Made by a program: the position numbers and the translations under genes
From: Bacillus renqingensis
GTDB taxonomy: Bacteria; Bacillota; Bacilli; Bacillales; Cytobacillaceae
Direction of reading: 5' to 3'
NCBI RefSeq assembly: GCF_016464375.1
Contig: NZ_JADDIU010000028.1
Coordinates: 1-58,594 of the forward strand
Length of the DNA stretch: 58,594 nt
In this document: piece after piece, positions 52,846 to 58,594 of the stretch
How the letters are laid out: each line of letters starts with the position of its first letter
Numbering within the stretch: the first letter of the stretch is position 1
The notes under the pieces: generated by a model
What the model was told of the DNA's origin: nothing
The model's database searches: none
What the model saw: only the letters and a program-made list of their open reading frames with translations

Positions 52846-53829
52846 ATGTTGAGAGATTTTTTTATTGGTCTATCTCAAAACCAGCTTCTTAATAATGCTG
52901 CTAAAAAATATGGATTGAAATTAGGGGCCCAAAGTGTTGTTGCCGGTACAAATATCGAAGAAGCCATCCAAAGTATAAAAGAATTAAATGCCCACGGTAT
53001 TTCCTGCACAGTTGATAATCTTGGTGAGTTTGTCTTAAAAAAAGAAGAAGCAACAGCGGCAAAGAAACAAATTCTTCAAGTAATCGAAGCGATCCACGAC
53101 AATCAAGTGGATGCTCACATCTCTTTAAAACCAACACAATTAGGCCTGGATATCGATTACGATTTTTGTCTAGACAATCTGAGAGAAATTGTGGGCAAAG
53201 CAAGTCAATATAATCTGTTTGTTAATATTGACATGGAAGATTTCAGACACCTTCCACCAACATTTAAACTTTTAGACGATGTTTCAATGGAATATGATAA
53301 TGTTGGTACGGTTATTCAAGCTTATTTCCATAACGCACTCGAATACTTGGAAAAATACCAAAATTTCCGCATCCGTCTTGTAAAGGGCGCCTATAAAGAG
53401 TCGGAAGAAATTGCCTACCAAGAGAAAGCAGATATTGACGCTAACTACATAAAGTTGATTGAATGGCATCTATTAAACGGTAAATTTACTTCGATTGCTA
53501 CACATGACCATCGAATTATCAACCATGTGAAGAAATTTGTCCAGAAACACAACATTCCGAACGATAAATTTGAGTTCCAAATGCTTTATGGCTTCCGCAA
53601 AGATTTGCAATTGAAGCTTGCGAGTGAAGGCTTTCTTTTTTGCACCTATGTTCCCTTTGGTCAAGACTGGTATGGCTACTTCATGCGCCGTTTAGCTGAA
53701 AGACCACAGAATTTAAACCTTGTCGCCAAGCAAGTCTTTAATAAGAAAACGAACACCATCATCGGTGTAGCTGCCGGAGCATTTATCTTAGGAAGGCTGA
53801 CAAAGTCACAGAAGAAAAAACGTAAATAA
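52846..53829 (+). CDS. Proline dehydrogenase family protein
   Basis: A 327-residue FAD-dependent proline dehydrogenase of the stand-alone Bacillus type, oxidising proline to pyrroline-5-carboxylate. It has the barrel motifs DAHISLKPTQLGL, VNIDMEDF, RLVKGAYKES, SIATHDHRII, FEFQMLYGFR and the proline-specific C-terminal YVPFGQDWYGYFMRRLAERP. The last about 27 residues (TNTIIGVAAGAFILGRLTKS and a Lys/Arg tail) form a hydrophobic helix plus positive tail, which would anchor the enzyme to the membrane where it passes electrons to quinone. No P5C dehydrogenase gene is adjacent. The promoter carries a perfect cre site. Confidence 0.9.
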   Translation: MLRDFFIGLSQNQLLNNAAKKYGLKLGAQSVVAGTNIEEAIQSIKELNAHGISCTVDNLGEFVLKKEEATAAKKQILQVIEAIHDNQVDAHISLKPTQLGLDIDYDFCLDNLREIVGKASQYNLFVNIDMEDFRHLPPTFKLLDDVSMEYDNVGTVIQAYFHNALEYLEKYQNFRIRLVKGAYKESEEIAYQEKADIDANYIKLIEWHLLNGKFTSIATHDHRIINHVKKFVQKHNIPNDKFEFQMLYGFRKDLQLKLASEGFLFCTYVPFGQDWYGYFMRRLAERPQNLNLVAKQVFNKKTNTIIGVAAGAFILGRLTKSQKKKRK

Positions 53830-53836
53830 GATTGAA

Positions 53837-53866
53837 GCGTCTATCGAATTCCGATAGGCGTTTTTT
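53837..53866 (+). terminator. Terminator after proline dehydrogenase
   Basis: GCGTCTATCG and CGATAGGCG with a short loop, then TTTTTT at 53861-53866. Confidence 0.85.
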
Positions 53867-54060
53867 ATTTTTTCAGTATGAAGAAGAGACATTCTTCGAC
53901 ATGACTTCTGGCCTATAATAGAGGCATACATAATGAGGGGTTAATAAATTTCATAAAAATGGTAATTTCCTAATCATATAGACATGTACGTAAGAATAGG
54001 ATGTTATGGTGGAAGCATTCTTAATCTCGACCACAGATATGAAGAAAAGGGAGTAGAGGA

Positions 54061-55044
54061 ATGGGACAATGGAAATGGGTCGTTTCAATTTTATTAACTG
54101 GCAGTTTAATAGGACTTGCTGGCTGCTCTGGGAAGGACGCAGCTGAAAAGGTGACGAAGCCGGCCAAGCAAGCGGAGACAAAAGTTCCAGAAGAAAAAAA
54201 GAAGGAAGAGGAACCAAAGCCAGTTGTAATAAATGTAATTGACCCGAAGACAAAAAGCATTATTAAAACGTTTATGCCAGCAGAAATGGGCTATGAAGCC
54301 GATCCCGAAGCATATAAGAAGGAACTGGAAAAATGGGCGAGAGAACTGGCAAGGGGAACGGACACTACACCAGGATATGATCAACGGATGGTGTTGGATA
54401 AAATCAAAAATGGGGAAGTCATTAAAGGGAAGCCGCAAATTATATTAGAAGAAGCAGAGTTAGTAGAAAGAGTGCTGGCAGCATCGCTTAAGGGCGGGGA
54501 CGTAGAGCTTCCTCTTTATGAAAAGGAAAGCGGCTATAAGCCGGAAGATCTCGACAGTTTAGATGATGTCGTGCTTGCATCATTTTCGACTTACTTTAGT
54601 AGCGGGGTAGATGGTCGTGCAAAAAATATTGAGTTGTCAGCAAAGGCAATTGATCATATTATTGTCGGGAATGGGGATTTTTTTTCATTTAATACAACCG
54701 TTGGGCCGAGTGATGCTGCACATGGGTATCAAAAAGCAAAGGAAATTGTCGACAAGAAATTGGTTGATGGTATCGGCGGCGGGATATGCCAAACCTCTTC
54801 GACATTGTTTAATGCAGTGGATAAAGTGGGCGTAAGCTATGTTGAAAAACATCATCATTCCTTGTCGGTTGGCTATGTCCCGGCAGGGCGCGATGCTACC
54901 GTTTCCTATGGGGGCAAAGATTTTCGCTTTCAAAATACCAGCGGTGTTCCATTCCTTATCAAAACGATTTACCAAAATGGAAAATTGACCGTTGAAATTA
55001 GAACATCGGCAGCCTATAAACAGCTTTATGTGAACGGTAGTTAA
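54061..55044 (+). CDS. VanW family lipoprotein
   Basis: A 327-residue exported lipoprotein. The signal peptide ends in the lipobox LAGC with Cys22. A highly charged Lys/Glu/Pro linker (about 25-60) precedes a helical region and the C-terminal VanW domain (about 165-325), recognised by NGDFFSFNTTVGPSDAAHGY, GIGGGICQTSSTLFNAV and HHSLSVGYVPAGRDATVSYG. VanW proteins occur in vancomycin-resistance clusters and in many Bacilli, but their activity is not settled; binding or modification of peptidoglycan is suspected. No van genes are near. RBS GTAGAGGA. Confidence 0.9.
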   Translation: MGQWKWVVSILLTGSLIGLAGCSGKDAAEKVTKPAKQAETKVPEEKKKEEEPKPVVINVIDPKTKSIIKTFMPAEMGYEADPEAYKKELEKWARELARGTDTTPGYDQRMVLDKIKNGEVIKGKPQIILEEAELVERVLAASLKGGDVELPLYEKESGYKPEDLDSLDDVVLASFSTYFSSGVDGRAKNIELSAKAIDHIIVGNGDFFSFNTTVGPSDAAHGYQKAKEIVDKKLVDGIGGGICQTSSTLFNAVDKVGVSYVEKHHHSLSVGYVPAGRDATVSYGGKDFRFQNTSGVPFLIKTIYQNGKLTVEIRTSAAYKQLYVNGS

Positions 55045-55052
55045 CGTCCTAT

Positions 55053-55087
55053 AGGGACCTTTCGGTTAAAGGTCCCTGCTTTTTTTT
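55053..55087 (+). terminator. Terminator after VanW gene
   Basis: AGGGACCTTT (55053-55062) and AAAGGTCCCT (55068-55077), then GC and eight T residues. Confidence 0.9.
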
Positions 55088-55122
55088 GATCATTCCCATG
55101 AAACTATTTTAACAAACGTTGA

Positions 55123-55137
55123 ATTAAAGCGTTTACA
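55123..55137. promoter_or_regulatory. Near-consensus cre site
   Basis: ATTAAAGCGTTTACA matches the cre consensus WTGNAANCGNWNNCW at all but one fixed position (T for G at position 3). It lies in the promoter region of the small gene at 55249 that precedes adhE. Confidence 0.4.
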
Positions 55138-55248
55138 ATATGAACATTTTGTTTACAATTTCTCCATATTTTGTTCAAAAATATGATAGTTTTCTGACTG
55201 CTTTTCATGCTATGATGTGAAGCATAAAGGGAACAAGGAGTGATACAG

Positions 55249-55476
55249 ATGCTTGTTTGTGATTGGAAGGATTTTTCGACTGATGCTGAATTATATACGC
55301 AAGAGGTATTTGAAGAAACGATTGGTGATGAATTCGAAGCAATGATGTTTAAAGACGATAATCGCATACCTTCCTATATTTGGACTGTCAACTTTGTTAT
55401 TATCGTAAAAAGAAGTTCGAAGGTACTTACTGATATTTCCTTCGAAAAGATTCCTCGTAATCCAGTTTGTGAATAA
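55249..55476 (+). CDS. Hypothetical protein (75 aa)
   Basis: A 75-residue soluble alpha/beta protein of unknown function. It is acidic in the first half (DWKDFSTDAELYTQEVFEET) and ends with hydrophobic strands (YIWTVNFVIIVKRSSKVL). ATG 55249 is chosen because AAGGAGTG precedes it; a GTG at 55240 would sit on that ribosome binding site. It lies 58 nt upstream of adhE on the same strand and may be co-transcribed with it. No motif recognised. Confidence 0.65.
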   Translation: MLVCDWKDFSTDAELYTQEVFEETIGDEFEAMMFKDDNRIPSYIWTVNFVIIVKRSSKVLTDISFEKIPRNPVCE

Positions 55477-55534
55477 GTGAGCAAGTTAATGTCAACATAT
55501 CTTCTTTGAATACAGAACCTATGGAGGGATTACC

Positions 55535-58138
55535 ATGACAGTGCAAGAGAAAACAATCGTTCAGGAAAACAATGTAACAAAAATGATTGATCAGCTGGTA
55601 AATAACGGTTTAAAGGCTTTAGAAGAATTCCGCCATTTTAACCAAGACATGATTGATAACATCGTGAAGCAAATGGCTGTAGCCGGTCTTGATCAGCATA
55701 TGCAGCTTGCCAAACTGGCCGTTGAAGAAACAAAGCGCGGTGTTTACGAGGATAAGATCATCAAAAACATGTTTGCCACCGAATATGTCTATCACAATAT
55801 TAAATACGATAAAACGGCTGGCGTCATTAACGAAAACGAGCAGGAGGGGATCATGGAAATTGCTGAACCGGTCGGTGTTATTGCCGGAGTCACGCCTGTC
55901 ACCAATCCAACGTCTACAACGATGTTTAAAGCCTTGATCTCGATTAAAACGAGAAACCCTATCATTTTTGCCTTCCACCCATCTGCTCAAAAATGCAGCA
56001 GTGAAGCGGCGCGGGTGTTAAGGGATGCAGCCATTAAGGCGGGGGCACCTGAAAATTGTATCCAATGGATTGAATCCCCATCACTTCAAGCAACACAGGA
56101 ACTGATGAACCATCCGAAACTATCGTTGATTTTGGCTACCGGCGGTGCTGGAATGGTGAAATCTGCCTATAGTTCAGGGAAGCCGGCACTAGGTGTAGGA
56201 CCAGGGAATGTTCCTTGCTATATTGAAAAATCAGCAAACTTAAAGCAAGCGGTCAATGATCTAATTTTATCCAAAACGTTTGATAATGGGATGATCTGTG
56301 CTTCTGAACAAGCGGTTATCATTGATAAAGAAATTTACCAAGATGTAAAGGCAGAAATGATTGCTAACAATTGTTACTTTTTAAATGAGAAAGAAAAGCA
56401 GCTGGTTGAGAAATTAGTAATCAATGAAAATACTTGTGCCGTCAATGCTAATATTGTTGGGAAGCCGGCTTATGAAATTGCGCAAATGGCGGGAGTGTCC
56501 GTCCCGGAAGGAACCAAAATATTAGTTGCTGAATTAACCGGAGTTGGTCCACAATTTCCGTTATCAAGAGAAAAATTAAGTCCGGTACTGGCTTGTTATA
56601 AAGTAAACAGTTTGGCAGAGGGATTAAAAAGGGCAGAGGAGATGCTCGAATTCGGAGGTCTTGGCCACTCTGCGGTGATTCATACGACAAACGATGAAGT
56701 GGTGAAGGAGTTTGGCCTAAGGATGAAGGCAGGCCGGATTATTGTCAATGCCCCTTCCTCTCAAGGTGCGATCGGTGATATCTATAATGCTTATCTCCCT
56801 TCCTTAACGCTTGGCTGTGGTACGTACGGCGGTAACTCTGTCTCGACAAATGTCGGTGCAATCCATTTAATCAATGTTAAAAAGGTGGCAAAACGAAACG
56901 TGAATATGCAATGGTTTAAAGTTCCACCAAAAATTTATTTTGAAAAAAATTCAACCCAGTATTTAGCAAAGATGCCGAATATCTCTAAAGCATTTATCGT
57001 AACGGACCCTGGCATGGTCAAATTGGGCTATGTGGACAAAGTGTTGTATTATTTGCGGAAGCGTCCAGACTATGTCCACTGTGAAATTTTTTCGGAAGTA
57101 GAACCGGATCCATCAATTGAAACGGTGATGAAGGGGGCAGAAATGATGGCCAAATTCCAGCCTGATGTGATTATTGCCCTTGGTGGCGGCTCTGCGATGG
57201 ATGCCGCAAAAGGGATGTGGTTGTTCTTTGAAAATCCGGATGCCGATTTCTTTGGCTTGAAACAGAAATTTTTAGATATCCGCAAACGGATTGTGAAATA
57301 TCCGCATTTAGGGGAGAAAGCACAATTTGTGGCCATCCCGACAACATCAGGAACCGGATCTGAAGTTACTTCCTTCTCAGTCATCACCGATAAAGAGGCG
57401 AACGTGAAATATCCGTTAGCTGATTATGAATTAACACCGGATGTAGCGATTATTGATCCGCAATTCGTCATGACGGTACCAAAACATGTAACAGCTGATA
57501 CAGGATTGGATGTGCTGACCCATGCGATTGAAGCTTACGTTTCCTGTATGGCAAACGATTATACCGATGGACTAGCAATGAAAGCCATTCAGCTTGTGTT
57601 CCAGTACCTGCCAAGGGCCTATAGAAATGGTGCTGACGAAGAAGCACGAGAGAAAATGCATAATGCCTCTACAATCGCCGGCATGGCTTTTGCAAATGCG
57701 TTTTTAGGAATCAACCATAGTCTGGCCCATAAGTTAGGGGCAGAGTTCCATATCGCCCACGGACGTGCGAATGCTGTTCTCCTGCCACATGTCATCCGTT
57801 ATAATGCAACAAAACCGGAAAAGTTCACCGCTTTTCCTAAGTACAATCATTTTATTGCCGACAAGCGCTATGCGGAGATTGCAAGAACACTCGGGTTGCC
57901 GGCAAGCACTACGGAAGAAGGCGTCGAAAGCCTGGTTCAGGCAATCATCAAATTAGCGAAGGAACTCAATGTACCAATGAGCCTGGAAGCGAACAATATT
58001 GACAAAGAAGAATTCGAACGCAAAGTAGACTACCTAGCCGACCGTGCCTTCGAAGACCAATGCACCACCGCCAATCCAAAGCTGCCGCTTGTAACCGAAT
58101 TAGCAGAACTATACCGCCTCGCCTATAAAGGGGTATAA
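55535..58138 (+). CDS. adhE: Bifunctional acetaldehyde-CoA/alcohol dehydrogenase AdhE
   Basis: An 867-residue fusion enzyme that reduces acetyl-CoA to acetaldehyde and then ethanol, reoxidising two NADH in fermentation. The N-terminal aldehyde dehydrogenase domain (about 1-445) has its catalytic cysteine at C255 in DNGMICASEQAV. The C-terminal iron-dependent alcohol dehydrogenase (about 460-867) has ALGGGSAMDAAKG, PTTSGTGSEVTSF and the metal ligands in DTGLDVLTHAIEAYVS and INHSLAHKLGAEFHIAHGRA. AdhE forms filaments (spirosomes). Start at 55535 with GGAGGGATT. A weak Rex-like TTGTGAA half-site is at 55467. Confidence 0.95.
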   Translation: MTVQEKTIVQENNVTKMIDQLVNNGLKALEEFRHFNQDMIDNIVKQMAVAGLDQHMQLAKLAVEETKRGVYEDKIIKNMFATEYVYHNIKYDKTAGVINENEQEGIMEIAEPVGVIAGVTPVTNPTSTTMFKALISIKTRNPIIFAFHPSAQKCSSEAARVLRDAAIKAGAPENCIQWIESPSLQATQELMNHPKLSLILATGGAGMVKSAYSSGKPALGVGPGNVPCYIEKSANLKQAVNDLILSKTFDNGMICASEQAVIIDKEIYQDVKAEMIANNCYFLNEKEKQLVEKLVINENTCAVNANIVGKPAYEIAQMAGVSVPEGTKILVAELTGVGPQFPLSREKLSPVLACYKVNSLAEGLKRAEEMLEFGGLGHSAVIHTTNDEVVKEFGLRMKAGRIIVNAPSSQGAIGDIYNAYLPSLTLGCGTYGGNSVSTNVGAIHLINVKKVAKRNVNMQWFKVPPKIYFEKNSTQYLAKMPNISKAFIVTDPGMVKLGYVDKVLYYLRKRPDYVHCEIFSEVEPDPSIETVMKGAEMMAKFQPDVIIALGGGSAMDAAKGMWLFFENPDADFFGLKQKFLDIRKRIVKYPHLGEKAQFVAIPTTSGTGSEVTSFSVITDKEANVKYPLADYELTPDVAIIDPQFVMTVPKHVTADTGLDVLTHAIEAYVSCMANDYTDGLAMKAIQLVFQYLPRAYRNGADEEAREKMHNASTIAGMAFANAFLGINHSLAHKLGAEFHIAHGRANAVLLPHVIRYNATKPEKFTAFPKYNHFIADKRYAEIARTLGLPASTTEEGVESLVQAIIKLAKELNVPMSLEANNIDKEEFERKVDYLADRAFEDQCTTANPKLPLVTELAELYRLAYKGV

Positions 58139-58146
58139 GAAATTAG

Positions 58147-58159
58147 GGTGCCAGGCACC
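58147..58159. repeat. GGTGCCAGGCACC palindrome
   Basis: A perfect 13-bp palindrome about its central base, immediately followed by a second one (ATGTGAAATTTTCACAT, 58160-58176). It forms the left flank of the hairpin repeat that follows. Confidence 0.6.
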
Positions 58160-58177
58160 ATGTGAAATTTTCACATG

Positions 58178-58300
58178 TCCAGCTTCAGCGCCTAGGGGCT
58201 CGAGGTTACAAGCCAAGCCGTTCAAGAAGGCTAAAAAATAGCCTTCTTGACGGCTCTTCTTGTGCTTGTAGCTCCTGACCTAGACGCTTTCGCTTTTCTT
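58178..58300 (-). repeat. Dispersed hairpin repeat, inverted copy
   Basis: Read on the minus strand it starts AAGAAAAGCGAAAGCGTCTA and ends GGCGCTGAAGCTGGA, matching the ends of the copies at 52404 and 52561. The interior is a different but strongly self-complementary hairpin: AGCCGT-CAAGAAGGCTA pairs with TAGCCTTCTTGACGGCT around an AAAAA loop, inside outer ACAAGC/GCTTGT arms. It may act as the adhE terminator. Confidence 0.75.
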
Positions 58301-58313
58301 GGTGCCTGACACT
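58301..58313. repeat. GGTGCCTGACACT motif
   Basis: The right flank of the inverted hairpin repeat. It is identical over 12 bp to the motif at 50896. Confidence 0.55.
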
Positions 58314-58358
58314 CTTTTGATCATTGGTATTCTATAGTTTATATTGCAAGTAAATAGT

Positions 58359-58463
58359 TTAATGTTTTAGCAGAAACATCAACAACTTAATTAATCCATA
58401 TATTACCCCTGAAACTAATAATAACAGCAGTATTATTAAAGGCATATTATAAGAAGTTAACAT
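58359..58463 (-). CDS. Small membrane protein (34 aa)
   Basis: A 34-residue frame on the minus strand: MLTSYNMPLIILLLLL, then VSGVIYGLIKLLMFLLKH. It is almost entirely hydrophobic with a positively charged C-terminus, and would form one membrane helix plus a short amphipathic tail. The ribosome binding site TAGGAGGTATTAG before the ATG at 58463 is near-perfect, which argues for real translation. Upstream (58480-58520) the sequence is AT-rich and promoter-like. The family is not recognised; such peptides are often regulators of membrane complexes or type I toxins. Confidence 0.6.
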   Translation of the reverse strand: MLTSYNMPLIILLLLLVSGVIYGLIKLLMFLLKH

Positions 58464-58594
58464 CTAATACCTCCTAGAAATTTCTAATTAATATAATTAT
58501 AACAAATTTGGTTTGAAATAAGCGATCTTTTAAAATAATAAGGATTTAGTTATTTTCCCTAATTAGGGCTTGCTGAACGAATAGCTACAGTCAG

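Noticed and set aside
55467..55484. Rex operator upstream of adhE
   Set aside because: Only the left half (TTGTGAA) matches; the right half agrees at about four of seven positions. The site also lies inside the end of the upstream gene. Too weak to call.
1..58594. tRNA, rRNA, riboswitch or T-box elements
   Set aside because: No cloverleaf, conserved rRNA or recognisable riboswitch core was found by eye. A covariance-model search would be the decisive test and could not be run.

Overview
The window looks like chromosomal DNA from a low-GC, endospore-forming Bacillaceae (Bacillus, Neobacillus or a close relative). The evidence is an alpha/beta-type small acid-soluble spore protein, a Bacillus-type CtaG next to a DUF2243 protein, a CYP152-type fatty-acid peroxygenase, a perfect CcpA cre site, strong AGGAGG-type ribosome binding sites and frequent GTG/TTG starts. 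No tRNA, rRNA, CRISPR array, prophage or intact insertion sequence was seen.

Layout. (1) 45-500: a VOC/PhnB-like protein. (2) 622-16030: a LysR regulator divergent from a long catabolic cluster. It holds a fumarylacetoacetate-hydrolase-family enzyme, a cyclase-family metal hydrolase, a complete five-gene peptide/nickel-type ABC importer, a 70-aa biotin carrier, an SDR, a thiolase, a 3-hydroxyacyl-CoA dehydrogenase, an acyl-CoA carboxyltransferase and an acyl-CoA ligase. The set suggests uptake, ring or C-C hydrolysis, CoA activation and beta-oxidation-like cleavage of an unidentified organic acid. (3) 16445-18732: two small membrane proteins, the first with a frame change at an A_AAA_AAC heptamer, followed by a fatty-acid peroxygenase (cypC). 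(4) 18890-25499: small proteins, a DHA2 MFS pump, a frameshifted sirtuin, an ECF sigma-factor remnant, a ribose-phosphate pyrophosphokinase and an asparagine synthetase. (5) 25674-30619: a hypothetical protein, a MATE exporter, and a MarR-HlyD-MFS drug-efflux operon with a clear promoter and palindromic operator. (6) 30676-33059: a fused PabB-PabC on the minus strand and a nitroreductase.

(7) 33197-41240: a complete type I Wadjet (JetABCD) anti-plasmid defence operon. All four genes are intact and tightly overlapped, and GGTCAG inverted repeats lie on both sides. (8) 41412-50904: a cyclopropane-fatty-acid-synthase-like methyltransferase, a spore protein, a CAP-domain protein, a 2-hydroxyacid dehydrogenase, CtaG, DUF2243, an aminotransferase and a two-gene osmoprotectant importer whose permease is fused to its binding protein. 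(9) 51089-58463: an FtsZ outside the usual division cluster and so probably a paralogue, a proline dehydrogenase under a perfect cre site, a VanW lipoprotein, a hypothetical protein, AdhE and a 34-aa membrane peptide on the minus strand.

A family of intergenic hairpin repeats (25500, 52404, 52561, 58178), GGTGCCTGACACC motifs and a 52-53 bp tandem repeat at 48131 are scattered between genes. Two frame disruptions (16714-16720 and about 21840) could be real or could be sequence errors. Family assignments rest on motif and sequence recognition only; no database search was possible.
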